A DNA stretch of 35,159 nt from an uncultured Sellimonas sp. (GTDB lineage: Bacteria; Bacillota; Clostridia; Lachnospirales; Lachnospiraceae): the NCBI GenBank assembly GCA_904393575.1, contig CAJFMZ010000005.1:1-35159 (forward strand), read 5' to 3'. The notes under the pieces are model-generated. The model ran no database searches, was not told the DNA's origin, and saw only the letters and a program-made list of their open reading frames with translations. The position numbers and the translations under genes were made by a program. Of this stretch, positions 1 to 7,882 are shown one piece after another. Positions within the stretch are counted from its first letter, which is position 1. Every line of letters begins with the position of its first letter.

Positions 1-815
1 TCACATGTTTCCGGAATCACATTATGGATCTTCGTATCTCCGGCCTGCATGTAGGTAACGGAAAAAACTTTCGCTTCTGTTCCGGAGATTTTTCTTGCAA
101 GAACAGACGGCATATGCTGGTAAATCTCATTGGCCGCAGCAATCGGATCTATCGTCTCCTCCGGCCAGGATGCATGTCCTTTTTTCCCTGTGATTTTTAC
201 AGAGAATCCTCCCACGCATCCAAACGCATATCTTCTTGCGATTCCGATTTTCCCGCTTTCCACGGACGGCCATCCATGTGCGGCAAATGCCATATCTACT
301 TTTGGATTTTCCAGTACATGATCTTTTTCAATCAATGCCCGTGCTCCCTGTCCGACTTCTTCCCCCGGCTGAAACACAAACTTGACACATCCGCCCCAGC
401 TGTCCCGGATGGCTGAGAGAATTCTGGCCGCTCCAATGAGCCATGTTGCATGACCATCATGTCCACAGGCGTGCATACATCCCGGATGCTCTGAACGACA
501 GGAATGCCCTTCCGGTTCCTCTACCGGCAGCGCATCGATATCCGCTCTCAGGAGCACCGTCTTCCCATGGGGAAGCTTTCCGTGCATGATTCCAATCAGC
601 CCATATCCTTCCGCAGCATGTTCAATCAGTTCCATTCCTGGAATCTTCTGTAATTCTCTGCGGATCATTTCATATGTTTCCGGAAGCTCCACTCCTAATT
701 CCGGGACCTTGTGCAGTTCTCTGCGGATCCGTATAAGATCCGGTTCCTCTTTTTCCGCCAGGTCTCTGATTCTTTCTTCCACATTTGCATTGTTTTCAAA
801 TAACCTTTCTTCCAC
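1..815 (-). CDS. M20D-family amidohydrolase (N-acyl-amino-acid deacylase/hippurate-hydrolase type), 3' end cut by window
   Basis: Partial gene absent from the ORF track because its stop lies outside the window. It starts at GTG 815 behind AAGGAG with 8 nt spacing, and about 271 residues are visible of the roughly 390 usual for the family. M20D metalloamidohydrolases remove acyl groups from N-acyl amino acids in the cytosol with a two-metal centre. Visible marks are RADIDALPVEE, the metal-binding MHACGHDGH (the Cys ligand is typical of subfamily D), FQPGEE with the catalytic Glu, and AAHGWPS. The dimerisation domain begins at GGFSVKITGKKGHAS. It follows an amino acid ABC operon after an intrinsic terminator. 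In B. subtilis, M20D genes (yxeP, ytnL) sit beside similar importers and deacetylate N-acetylated sulfur amino acids. The family call is firm; the substrate is unknown. Confidence 0.9.
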   Translation of the reverse strand, partial: MEERLFENNANVEERIRDLAEKEEPDLIRIRRELHKVPELGVELPETYEMIRRELQKIPGMELIEHAAEGYGLIGIMHGKLPHGKTVLLRADIDALPVEEPEGHSCRSEHPGCMHACGHDGHATWLIGAARILSAIRDSWGGCVKFVFQPGEEVGQGARALIEKDHVLENPKVDMAFAAHGWPSVESGKIGIARRYAFGCVGGFSVKITGKKGHASWPEETIDPIAAANEIYQHMPSVLARKISGTEAKVFSVTYMQAGDTKIHNVIPETC

Positions 816-836
816 TGTCCAATCTCCTTCTTTTAG

Positions 837-866
837 AAAAAGACCTGCACTGGATCTGTGCAGGCC
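837..866 (-). terminator. intrinsic terminator between amino acid ABC operon and M20D gene
   Basis: On the minus strand GGCCTGCAC pairs with GTGCAGGTC (9 bp including one G-T) around a 7-nt loop, followed directly by TTTTT. It lies 10 nt after the ATPase stop codon. The ribosome binding site of the M20D gene follows within about 15 nt, leaving no room for a separate promoter between them, so the downstream gene probably depends on read-through. Pairing was read by eye. Confidence 0.8.
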
Positions 867-876
867 ATTTCTATGT

Positions 877-1638
877 CTACTTTCGATTTACAAAATTCAG
901 GAACTGCCGAATCCTTGGATTGTCCGGATGATCAATGATTTCTTCCGGCGTTCCGTCCGCAGCGATCTGTCCTCCATCCATGAAGAGGACACGGGTAGCC
1001 ACTTCTCTGGCAAATCCGATCTCATGCGTTACCAGAATCATGGTAGTGCCTTCTTCCGCAAGACTTTTAATCGTATTTAAGACTTCACCGACCAGCTCCG
1101 GATCCAGTGCAGAAGTCGGCTCATCAAACAGCAGTACATTTGGATTCACCGCAAGTGCTCTTGCGATTCCTACCCGCTGCTGCTGTCCGCCGGAAAGTTT
1201 GGAAGGGTAAAAATCCTTTCTCTCCAGCATTCCTACTTTCCCCAGCAGTTCCAGGGCAATTTTCTCCGCTTCCGCTTTGGGTTTCTTCTGGACCTGTGTC
1301 AGTGCTTCCATCACATTTTCCAGTGCCGTCTTATTTTTGAAAAGATTGTAGCTCTGAAATACCATGGAAGAATGTTTACGAAGTTCTAAAATCTCCTTTT
1401 TTGTATGATTTTTCGCATCTACCGTCACATCACCGATAGTAATAATGCCCGCTGTCGGCTCAGTCAGATAATTCAGACATCTCAACAACGTGGACTTACC
1501 CGTTCCGGACGGTCCCAGAATTGCAATTACTTCATTTTTGTTGATTGTAAGATTGATATCTTTCAGAACTTTCGTATCCTTATCAAATTCTTTGTAAAGA
1601 TGTTCTATTTTTACCAGTTGTTTTTCCTTTTCCATCAT
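877..1638 (-). CDS. polar amino acid ABC transporter ATP-binding protein (GlnQ type)
   Basis: A 253-residue cytosolic ATPase that powers a polar amino acid importer. The order is complete: Walker A GPSGTGKS near residue 41, Q-loop MVFQSYNLF, signature [15 protein letters not shown], Walker [15 protein letters not shown], and switch His in LVTHE. Length and motifs match the GlnQ/HisP/TcyC group. It starts 3 nt after the binding-protein stop, so its Shine-Dalgarno (GGAAGA) sits inside the end of that gene, implying coupled translation. It is the third gene of a permease/binding protein/ATPase operon ended by the terminator just downstream. The sequence does not tell which amino acid is carried; cystine and other sulfur amino acids are candidates because of the adjacent M20D deacylase. 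Confidence 0.95.
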   Translation of the reverse strand: MMEKEKQLVKIEHLYKEFDKDTKVLKDINLTINKNEVIAILGPSGTGKSTLLRCLNYLTEPTAGIITIGDVTVDAKNHTKKEILELRKHSSMVFQSYNLFKNKTALENVMEALTQVQKKPKAEAEKIALELLGKVGMLERKDFYPSKLSGGQQQRVGIARALAVNPNVLLFDEPTSALDPELVGEVLNTIKSLAEEGTTMILVTHEIGFAREVATRVLFMDGGQIAADGTPEEIIDHPDNPRIRQFLNFVNRK

Positions 1639-1641
1639 CTT

Positions 1642-2478
1642 TTAATCTTCCTGAATCAGCTGTGTCATATCTGCATACATCCATTTTTCCGTAATTTTTG
1701 CGATTGTTCCGTCATCCAGCATTTCCTGGATCAGGTCATTTAATTCATCGCAGAGTTCCTTGCCTTCATCTGTTTTCGGAAGGAAGTAGGCAACGTTATT
1801 TGCCAGAAGATTTTCATCAAAGAAACGGAAATCCGCTTCTTCATTGTTATGCATAAACTGGTTTACATTGGTAGTTGTATTTGCATAAGCATCGATTCTT
1901 CCAAGCATCAGATCATTCATTCCTACTGCACTGTCTTCGTAAAGAGTGACTGTAAATCCATACTGGTCTGCAAGATCCTGAATGATATTCTGTGCTGCCT
2001 GTCCATTCGTACATCCAACGGTCAGTCCTTTCAGATCCTCAACCGTCTGCAGATCTTTGTCCTCATCATTGACAATAATGCACTGTGCATCTCCATAGTA
2101 TGGAATCGTCGCATTGTATTTTTCGGTTCTTTCATCTGTTACTGCTGTACAGTTTGCTACGACATCAGCACGTCCTGTATCCAGTTCGCCCCACATCGCA
2201 TCAAATGCAGCCTGTTTTACTTCCACATCCCATCCGGTACGTTCCTCGATTTCAGCCCACATATCAGCGTCGATTCCTGTCCATGTTCCATCGTCTGACA
2301 ACAGAGAATATGGTTCTCCCGTTCCGGATGTCACAACGGTTACTGTTTTTTTATCATCGGATTTCTGACCAGAGGACTTGTCGGAATCGGAATCAGATCC
2401 GCCCCCGTTTCCACAGCCGCCTGCCGTAAGTACTACCATCATTGCTGCCATCATTACAGCCAATACTCTTTTCTTCAT
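1642..2478 (-). CDS. amino acid ABC transporter substrate-binding lipoprotein (SBP family 3)
   Basis: Extracellular lipid-anchored receptor of the importer, 278 residues. The N terminus is a lipoprotein signal: MKKR, a hydrophobic run, then lipobox TAGGC with the acylated Cys near residue 22, followed by a Gly/Ser/Asp-rich linker. The body is family 3: TGTGEPYSLLSDDGTWTGIDADMW at the start of lobe 1, a DVVANCTAVTDERTEKYNAT region, and lobe 2 with LKGLTVGCTNGQAAQNI. The ORF track opens at ATG 2484, but GGAG is only about 2 nt from that codon and 8 nt from ATG 2478, so 2478 is preferred. Gene order permease, binding protein, ATPase is unusual only in placing the receptor in the middle. Substrate is not determinable by eye. 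Confidence 0.93.
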   Translation of the reverse strand: MKKRVLAVMMAAMMVVLTAGGCGNGGGSDSDSDKSSGQKSDDKKTVTVVTSGTGEPYSLLSDDGTWTGIDADMWAEIEERTGWDVEVKQAAFDAMWGELDTGRADVVANCTAVTDERTEKYNATIPYYGDAQCIIVNDEDKDLQTVEDLKGLTVGCTNGQAAQNIIQDLADQYGFTVTLYEDSAVGMNDLMLGRIDAYANTTTNVNQFMHNNEEADFRFFDENLLANNVAYFLPKTDEGKELCDELNDLIQEMLDDGTIAKITEKWMYADMTQLIQED

Positions 2479-2519
2479 AATCATTACTCCTCTTCTTTCT
2501 TAAAAATAATACGTTTATC

Positions 2520-2538
2520 TAAACGGTCTTTCCGTTTA
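2520..2538 (-). other. intergenic stem-loop between permease and binding-protein genes
   Basis: TAAACGG and CCGTTTA form a 7-bp perfect stem around a 5-nt loop, in the 80-nt gap before the binding-protein gene. There is no T-tract, so it is not an obvious terminator. Such hairpins can mark mRNA processing sites that raise binding-protein expression over permease expression. Two other ABC operons here have similar hairpins beside their receptor genes. Confidence 0.5.
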
Positions 2539-2558
2539 AGATCTTTTTCTCCGGCACA

Positions 2559-3221
2559 TTAATACATGCTGGCACATTTCTTCTCCAGAAATTTATGAGC
2601 GATTCCAAGAACAAAAACAATAATCCAGTAAATCAGCATAACCGCCGCATAAATTTCAAAATAACGGAAGGTTTTGGCTCCTTCAATCTTGGCAGCTCCC
2701 ATAATATCAGGAACGCCAATCATGAATGCCAGTGACGTCATTTTGATCAGATTGATGACATCGTTAAAAAGCGGAGGAAGGGCAATCCGTACAGCCTGCG
2801 GAATAATAATCCGGACCACCAGCTGAAGATTGGTCATTCCCAGAGAATATGCCGCTTCTTTCTGGCCTTCATCTACAGAAAGGAGTGCACCCCGGATACT
2901 TTCTGACATAAACGCTCCCATATTCAGACTCATAACTACCGCTACCGCCACCAGAGGCGTCATATTTTTTACAAAGTTACTGTACAGCGCAATTCCGTAA
3001 TAGAAAAAATACAGCTGTGCCACAACCGGTGTTCCTCTCATAACCGAAACATACACTCTTGTAAGCTGGCTTAAAACAGGTACTTTATAATAGCCTATGA
3101 CTGCGATCACTACACCTACCAGGAGCGCAAAAATCGTTGCCGCAATCGTCAGCTCAAAAGTAACGTTTACCTTACTCGCTATAACAGGAAGCACTTCCAT
3201 AAAATAACTTACTTTGAACAT
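2559..3221 (-). CDS. polar amino acid ABC transporter permease (HisM/GlnP type)
   Basis: A 220-residue inner-membrane permease and first gene of the amino acid importer operon. Hydrophobic segments are visible near residues 20-45, 55-78, 85-110 and 185-210. The cytoplasmic coupling loop is the EAA motif (EGQKEAAYSLGMTNLQLVVRIIIPQAVRIALPP). RGTPVVAQLYFFYYG is the conserved His/Glu/Gln/Arg/opine family signature. Length is normal for a homodimeric permease, and no second permease gene is present. The start at ATG 3221 has GGAG 8 nt upstream. Confidence 0.95.
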   Translation of the reverse strand: MFKVSYFMEVLPVIASKVNVTFELTIAATIFALLVGVVIAVIGYYKVPVLSQLTRVYVSVMRGTPVVAQLYFFYYGIALYSNFVKNMTPLVAVAVVMSLNMGAFMSESIRGALLSVDEGQKEAAYSLGMTNLQLVVRIIIPQAVRIALPPLFNDVINLIKMTSLAFMIGVPDIMGAAKIEGAKTFRYFEIYAAVMLIYWIIVFVLGIAHKFLEKKCASMY

Positions 3222-3376
3222 CGCACTTACTCCACTCTTTCATGATTAATATTTTGCATACTTCTTCATTTTAACTTTTGGATAAAATTTTTCATCATGA
3301 TTATTCTACAAACTCAATTTTGATTTTTGTAATTTTCGCACATTTTCTATAAATCCCTTTTTTCTTATTCATTTTT

Positions 3377-3406
3377 TCTATAACCGCACTCTTATAATCT
3401 TGCCAA
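3377..3406 (-). promoter_or_regulatory. possible promoter of the amino acid ABC operon
   Basis: Minus-strand TTGGCA (5/6 to the -35 consensus), an 18-nt gap, then TATAGA (4/6). It sits directly downstream of the terminator of the preceding operon and about 155 nt before the permease start. The rest of the 3222-3404 spacer is very A/T-rich and holds no ORF; other weak -10 matches exist, so this choice is tentative. Confidence 0.35.
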
Positions 3407-3447
3407 ATAAAAAAACAGCCTGTTCTCATACTTGAAAACAAACTGTT
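3407..3447 (-). terminator. intrinsic terminator of the CarD-like/PHP-like operon
   Basis: Minus-strand AACAGTTTGTTTTC pairs with GAGAACAGGCTGTT over 14 bp (three G-U pairs) with a 6-nt loop, followed by TTTTTTTA. It lies about 15 nt past the stop of the PHP-like gene and separates it from the amino acid importer operon. Confidence 0.85.
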
Positions 3448-3462
3448 CTTCTTTTCCTCTTA

Positions 3463-4848
3463 TCATTCCGGCGTCTTGATCCCCGGTCTCTCATCAGAAG
3501 GCACTCTTTCCCCCTGCCAGACCGGGCTGCTGTAAAAAAGCAGACCCTTCTGGGGATGCAGTGCTTCAACCCTTGCCCAGTTCCACGTTCCTTTATAAAA
3601 CCGGATTTCTTTCTCTCCTTTCCATCCGCTTTGAGTCTGTACGATGTCCATCTGGATTCTCTTTCCATTGTGTACCACGACAGCCTCCGGCTTCCCGGCG
3701 GATTCTATATATAACCGGATTTTGATTTTTCTGTCCTGATCCATCAGTCCATCTCCAGGGAGATACTTCTGACCATCAGACCGGATTTTCAGTTCCGACT
3801 TTCTGTTCCCGGCCCAGATGATATGTCCCTTTCGAAGATTATCGAGAAAAACCTCCGGCGTCAGTGCCTCGCAATGTACCAGCGTCCCCTTTTCCCGGAC
3901 TGCCCAGATACGCCGGCCCTGTTCCCACATCTGATCCAGAAACGCCGATGTCTTTCGGAACTCCTCCTGGCTTTCTCCAAGGTCCAGGCAGGTCAGTGCT
4001 GATACCGGAATCACGTTCTGGTCCCATTCGTCTCCATCTCGAAACGGATGTTCCAGATTCAGGATCCATCCCCTTTTCACCGCTTCTCTTACGGTCTCAT
4101 AGAGATACTGCCGGCTCTCTTCTGTATCACTGGTTTCCAGAATCTCCTCAAGCCGCTCCGGCATCTTGTCGATCCCAATCAGTCCAAATTCCGTACCTCC
4201 TGCCGAAATCTCTACTCCCGGAACCGTCATCAGAGAACTGTCCTTCCATCCGGTAGCAACTACATTTTTCTCAGTCGGAACATATACATCTATGCCCTCC
4301 TTTTTTGCCCCCTTGACCGCCTCCCGGATTGTACATTCTCCTCCGGACATCCTGGTACGCGTATGAAGAGCCGCCAGATACCAGCCGTCCTGGCTATTGT
4401 AGAATTCTTTGCTGTTATAATATCCAAGCCAGAGCTGTTCCCGGTAGTGTCTGTCCACCCAGACTTTGGATCCCATTGTTTCCTGGAGTTTTCTCTTTTC
4501 CCCTGTCATATGGATTCTCAGAGGGATGGTTTCCCCCTCCGGAATTGTTTCGTAAAACTCCGGTAAAAGATACAGGCAGATCTTCCATCTGCCTGCTCCG
4601 ACAGGTCCCGGCACGCCGCCTGGGGATGTATGGGAAGCATGTCCTGCGATCACGATATCTTCATCCCCATATCCCCGCATCCGCAATAGCCGGATCCTGT
4701 TTTTTTCATCTCTGATTACTATATATCCTTTCCAGTCCGTCTCCGATGTGACTGTCAAACGCTTCATTGTCCTGGATACAGTGATCGTTTCTTCCAGTTT
4801 CATCGGGGTAAAACGGCTGACAAAAAACGTGATTGTTTTTTCCATCAT
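3463..4848 (-). CDS. CehA/McbA-like PHP-fold protein with degenerate metal-binding motifs
   Basis: A 461-residue protein. The track's 501-residue version begins inside the CarD-like gene; ATG 4848 (or 4845) after AGAGAGAAGAA is a better start. The N-terminal ~150 residues look like a beta-rich domain. Then comes a stretch that lines up with CehA/McbA-type PHP metallo-hydrolases: GWYLAALHTRTRMSGGECT for the usual GdLHtHt-x-SDG, YVPTEKN for alTDHN, VPGVE, and LEHPFRDG for NHP. AVREKGT near residue 315 occupies the place where GSDAH is expected. Only the first His, the PGVE Glu and the HP His survive, so metal-dependent hydrolysis is doubtful. A C-terminal beta-rich tail resembles the family's Ig-like end. 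No signal peptide is seen. It probably shares a transcript with the CarD-like gene 88 nt upstream. Function unknown. Confidence 0.75.
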   Translation of the reverse strand: MMEKTITFFVSRFTPMKLEETITVSRTMKRLTVTSETDWKGYIVIRDEKNRIRLLRMRGYGDEDIVIAGHASHTSPGGVPGPVGAGRWKICLYLLPEFYETIPEGETIPLRIHMTGEKRKLQETMGSKVWVDRHYREQLWLGYYNSKEFYNSQDGWYLAALHTRTRMSGGECTIREAVKGAKKEGIDVYVPTEKNVVATGWKDSSLMTVPGVEISAGGTEFGLIGIDKMPERLEEILETSDTEESRQYLYETVREAVKRGWILNLEHPFRDGDEWDQNVIPVSALTCLDLGESQEEFRKTSAFLDQMWEQGRRIWAVREKGTLVHCEALTPEVFLDNLRKGHIIWAGNRKSELKIRSDGQKYLPGDGLMDQDRKIKIRLYIESAGKPEAVVVHNGKRIQMDIVQTQSGWKGEKEIRFYKGTWNWARVEALHPQKGLLFYSSPVWQGERVPSDERPGIKTPE

Positions 4849-4936
4849 TTCTTCTCTCTTTTCATACAGGTTGATACCAGTATAAAAGAGAACCGTTAAA
4901 TCCGTCCCGCCTGTTTGGTTAAATGCTGGTAAAATC

Positions 4937-5446
4937 TCAGCTCTGTTCCCCACCAAGTCTCTTTGCAATCACTTCTTTGACTTTTTCACTTTCAATTTCC
5001 AGTGCCGCAGCCAGTTCATCGTAAAGAGCATGTTCTGCTGTCCGGAAATACCGGCTGTCAGCCGCTGTCAGACGTTTTCCCTGCGCTTCACGCTCCTGCT
5101 TTCTGCGGTAAATCGTCTTAATCAGACTGATCAGACTCTTACAGTCGCATGTCTTGAGTGCGTTTTTATATGTCTCCTCGCGTTTTCGCTCTTCCGTAAT
5201 ACCAAGAACACCAATCTCTTCCATACCATCAATCAGTTCCATAGCCTCCTCTTTGCTGATGATCTTTCGCATTGGTATCTTCTGGCTGTCTACCGGAGCA
5301 AATACCGTACTACCTGTCTCCCCAAATGGAATCAGCGTATAGTACAGTCGGTCTTTATCTTTCGCCACCGTCTCCACCGGCCCGATCTTTGTGACCTGAC
5401 AAACGCCATTATGACCATATACAACATACTCTCCAATTTTAAACAT
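4937..5446 (-). CDS. CarD/CdnL-like RNA polymerase-binding transcription regulator
   Basis: A 169-residue cytosolic protein. The first ~70 residues (FKIGEYVVYGHNGVCQVTKIG ... YYTLIPFGETGSTVFAPVD) are the CarD_CdnL_TRCF RNA polymerase-interacting Tudor-like domain, which contacts the beta subunit. The remaining ~95 residues are charged and helical (KREETYKNALKTCDCKSLISLIKTIYRRKQ), as in the DNA-contacting C domain of CdnL proteins. Family members stabilise open promoter complexes and act broadly on transcription. ATG 5446 has AAAGG 9 nt upstream. Its own promoter is visible and it is followed by the PHP-like gene, then a terminator. Firmicute homologues are common but poorly studied. Confidence 0.92.
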   Translation of the reverse strand: MFKIGEYVVYGHNGVCQVTKIGPVETVAKDKDRLYYTLIPFGETGSTVFAPVDSQKIPMRKIISKEEAMELIDGMEEIGVLGITEERKREETYKNALKTCDCKSLISLIKTIYRRKQEREAQGKRLTAADSRYFRTAEHALYDELAAALEIESEKVKEVIAKRLGGEQS

Positions 5447-5497
5447 GCGCTCCCGCCTTTCTCTTCAATCAATTCCTTTCGTTACCTATTTATATAT

Positions 5498-5506
5498 AGT
5501 ATAACA
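5498..5506 (-). promoter_or_regulatory. extended -10 promoter of the CarD-like gene
   Basis: Minus-strand TGTTATACT is an extended -10 (TGN-TATACT), about 50 nt before the start codon. The hexamer 17 nt upstream (TTATTT) is a poor -35, which is usual for extended -10 promoters. A/T-rich DNA continues upstream. Confidence 0.55.
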
Positions 5507-5549
5507 TTTTTTTTGATTTAAAATAAGGCATGATTTTTAAATTCTTTAC

Positions 5550-6302
5550 TCAACGCTCTAAAATACGCAGCAGACTGGCATTGACTCTGTCATCCTGTTC
5601 TACCTCGCCGCACTCTGCTTCTTCCAGAACAGAACCGGTGCATTCTCCGCAGATATCAATACCTGCCACCTCTTCATGCTGTACAATCAGACGAATGACT
5701 TTCTTTAAGTCTGCCAGCTTCATCTTCCCCTGATTCCAGTTGGTCTTCACCTGCGAGGGATCCAGAATGTCTTTATCGATTGTCAGATACACCGGCGCAT
5801 CGATATGCTTTTCCCTGAATTCCTTCCAGATTTGATCGTGAACGACCGCCTCCTCATTGTACGAGGCAATTCTGTTTCTGTATCTTTCCGGCAGCCCTTC
5901 CACAAGGCTGTCTTCCGCACCCAGGAGCACTACTTTCCTGACATACGGATTTTCATCCAGCATCCGGCCAACCCAGCATCCACAGGAAAGCAGATTTTCA
6001 AACAGCGAAGGCTGTGCATCCGGATGATGGTCAATCAGGATCAGAACGAAGGGCCGCTTCATTTTGTCCGTCCAGAGCTTCGTCATGTAATGATAGTTTC
6101 CGGAATCAATAAAGTGGATTCCTTCCGGCGGGAAGCTGCGGATCCGCTCTGTCAAAATCTGTTCTGCCTCTTCGTCACAGTAGCAGTTTGTCCCGTGCAC
6201 ATCCCTGCAGTCAATCCAGCAGATCTTTTCACTCCGGTAAAAAGTCTCTTTTTCATAGATGCCGGTAAAATTCATGACAACCGGCCTGTTATCCCGCCTC
6301 AT
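5550..6302 (-). CDS. arginase/ureohydrolase-fold protein
   Basis: About 250 residues, shorter than true arginases or agmatinases (~300). The fold's metal ligands are all visible: His in DSGNYHYMT, the DHHPD cluster in LILIDHHPDAQ, and the Asp pair in LTIDKDILDP. Family members use two Mn ions to hydrolyse guanidino-type C-N bonds, but the loops that read arginine or agmatine are not recognisable, so substrate is open. The N terminus WIDCRDVHGTNCYCDEEA is a conserved-looking Cys-containing stretch. The track start (6416) lies inside the FAD gene. ATG 6302, 4 nt after that gene's stop with GGGG upstream, is preferred; ATG 6275 is the alternative. It is cotranscribed with the FAD oxidoreductase. 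I see no clear terminator after it. Confidence 0.8.
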   Translation of the reverse strand: MRRDNRPVVMNFTGIYEKETFYRSEKICWIDCRDVHGTNCYCDEEAEQILTERIRSFPPEGIHFIDSGNYHYMTKLWTDKMKRPFVLILIDHHPDAQPSLFENLLSCGCWVGRMLDENPYVRKVVLLGAEDSLVEGLPERYRNRIASYNEEAVVHDQIWKEFREKHIDAPVYLTIDKDILDPSQVKTNWNQGKMKLADLKKVIRLIVQHEEVAGIDICGECTGSVLEEAECGEVEQDDRVNASLLRILER

Positions 6303-6306
6303 CCTG

Positions 6307-7728
6307 TTACACCCCGGCCTGTTCCATCTTTTCCAGAATACACCGTGCCGTATAAAGTCCATTTGCGGAAGCCTGCTGCAGTCCTCTTGTGATGGCGGCT
6401 CCATCTCCCATGGCACGCAATCCCTTGATATTCGTCTCGAATGTCTGATCTGTCACCACCTTATTGGAATAAAATTTCACCTCTACTCCATAGAGCAGCG
6501 TCTCATCACTTGCAATTCCCGGTGTCACTTTATCCAGTGCTTTGATCATCTCGTCAATATCCACCATGATCCTGTGCGGAAATACAAGAGACAGATCTCC
6601 CGGCACTGCATCTTTCAGAGTCGGAATCAGATTGTTCCTCACCAGACGTTCCGGTGTTGTTCTCCTGCCCCTTCTGAAATCTCCATATCTCTGCACAAGA
6701 ATCTTTCCATCACAGAGCATGTTTCCAAGCTGTGCGATATGCTTGCCATATTCAATCGGACTTTTGAACGGTTCTGTAAAATTCTTGGATACGAGCAGAG
6801 CAAAATTGGTGTTTTTCGTCTTCATATCCTTGGATTTATAGGCATGGCCGTTGACAACCGCAAGTCCTCCTTCGTAGTATTCCGTTGCCACTTCGCCGGA
6901 TGGATTCGTGCAGAACACCCGCACTTTATCGTCAAATGTCGGTGTATAGTAGACGAGTTTTGCCTCATAGAGCTTTTCATTGAGTTCCTTCATAATCTCG
7001 TCCCGCACCTCTACACGGACACCTACGTCAACGGTTCCATTTTGTGTTTCAATTCCATGTTCCTTACAGATATTTGCAAACCATTCTGAGCCTTCCCGGC
7101 CGACACCCGCAACGATCTCCGGCGCATAGAATGTTTCTCCCGTATCTGTAACCACTCCGATGGCCCTTCCCTCCTCCACGAGAATATCCTGTACCATCGT
7201 CATAAAACGAATCTCCACATGACTGTCCAGCAGATGCTTCTGCAGCCGTGTATAGATCTTATATCCTTCTTCCGTTCCAAGATGCCGGATCGGGCACTCA
7301 ATCAACTTCAGATTGGCACGGATGGATTTTGCCCGGATCTCCTCGATTGCCTGCATATCCTCCAGCCCGTAGACCTTCTCATCCGCTCCGAATTTCAGAT
7401 AAATGCTGTCCGCCTCCCGGATCAGCTCTTCTGCCTTTTCATAACCTAAAATATCCGGAAGTGTCCCTCCGACTTCCGGTGAAAGAGATAATTTCCCATC
7501 AGAAAACGCTCCTGCCCCTGCAAAGCCGGTCGTAATAGAGCATGGCTTACATCCCATGCAGACCTTCGTCTTTCTCTTCGGGCATGTTCTCTTTTCAATC
7601 GAACGTCCTTTTTCCAGCATCAGGACTTTCAGATCCGGCTTCTTTTCCATCAGCTCGTATGCACAGAAGATTCCGGACGGTCCCGCCCCTATGATGATCA
7701 CGTCGTAGTTTTGCCTTGTATCTGCCAT
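6307..7728 (-). CDS. NAD(P)/FAD-dependent oxidoreductase (COG2509-type, uncharacterised)
   Basis: A 473-residue flavoprotein. The N terminus has the dinucleotide fold VIIIGAGPSGIFCAYEL followed by LMLEKGRSIEKR. A Cys cluster, CPKRKTKVCMGCKPC, comes next and then GFAGAGAFSDGKLSLSPEVGG, which is typical of the uncharacterised FAD-dependent dehydrogenase group. The C-terminal GLRAMGDGAAITRGLQQASANGLYTA contacts FAD. The cluster of four Cys could bind metal or be redox active; the sequence does not settle it. The track start is TTG 7734, but GGAGG is 9 nt from ATG 7728 and only 3 nt from the TTG, so ATG 7728 is the start. It leads a two-gene unit with the arginase-fold gene. Confidence 0.9.
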   Translation of the reverse strand: MADTRQNYDVIIIGAGPSGIFCAYELMEKKPDLKVLMLEKGRSIEKRTCPKRKTKVCMGCKPCSITTGFAGAGAFSDGKLSLSPEVGGTLPDILGYEKAEELIREADSIYLKFGADEKVYGLEDMQAIEEIRAKSIRANLKLIECPIRHLGTEEGYKIYTRLQKHLLDSHVEIRFMTMVQDILVEEGRAIGVVTDTGETFYAPEIVAGVGREGSEWFANICKEHGIETQNGTVDVGVRVEVRDEIMKELNEKLYEAKLVYYTPTFDDKVRVFCTNPSGEVATEYYEGGLAVVNGHAYKSKDMKTKNTNFALLVSKNFTEPFKSPIEYGKHIAQLGNMLCDGKILVQRYGDFRRGRRTTPERLVRNNLIPTLKDAVPGDLSLVFPHRIMVDIDEMIKALDKVTPGIASDETLLYGVEVKFYSNKVVTDQTFETNIKGLRAMGDGAAITRGLQQASANGLYTARCILEKMEQAGV

Positions 7729-7766
7729 ATTCAAGCACCTCCGATTTTGCTGTATTCTACTCTTTT

Positions 7767-7795
7767 ATCATAATACCCTTTTTGTAAAAACTCAA
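7767..7795 (-). promoter_or_regulatory. sigma-A-type promoter of the FAD oxidoreductase/arginase-fold unit
   Basis: Minus-strand TTGAGT, exactly 17 nt, TATGAT; initiation is expected near 7760, about 32 nt before the start codon. It lies just after the terminator of the Opp operon, so the two-gene unit is independently transcribed. Confidence 0.7.
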
Positions 7796-7821
7796 TTCAC
7801 TTTTCATTATTCGACTTTTTG

Positions 7822-7851
7822 AAAAAAAAGAGGAGCAGTTTTCACTGCTCC
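7822..7851 (-). terminator. intrinsic terminator of the alpha-galactosidase/Opp operon
   Basis: Minus-strand GGAGCAG and CTGCTCC pair perfectly (7 bp, 6-nt loop), followed by TCTTTTTTTT. It lies about 30 nt after the last Opp ATPase gene and closes the eight-gene operon. Confidence 0.88.
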
Positions 7852-7882
7852 CGCCGGGATTTGGCAGCCCCATCTGTCGTCT

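Noticed and set aside
24-416. Plus-strand ORF of 130 residues and similar plus-strand ORFs throughout the window
   Set aside because: They lie antisense to convincing minus-strand genes, have no family resemblance and no ribosome binding sites; codon-complement shadows explain them.
3330-3352. CodY-box-like AATTTTC...ATTTTC upstream of the amino acid importer operon
   Set aside because: Only about 10 of 15 positions fit the CodY consensus in very A/T-rich DNA, so chance is likely.
4849-4968. 40-residue N-terminal extension of the PHP-like ORF overlapping the CarD-like gene
   Set aside because: No ribosome binding site at 4968 and overlap with a conserved gene end; ATG 4848 is well placed.
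5510-5545. A/T-only inverted repeat after the arginase-fold gene
   Set aside because: Stem is almost entirely A-T with a bulge and no following T-tract; not a credible terminator.
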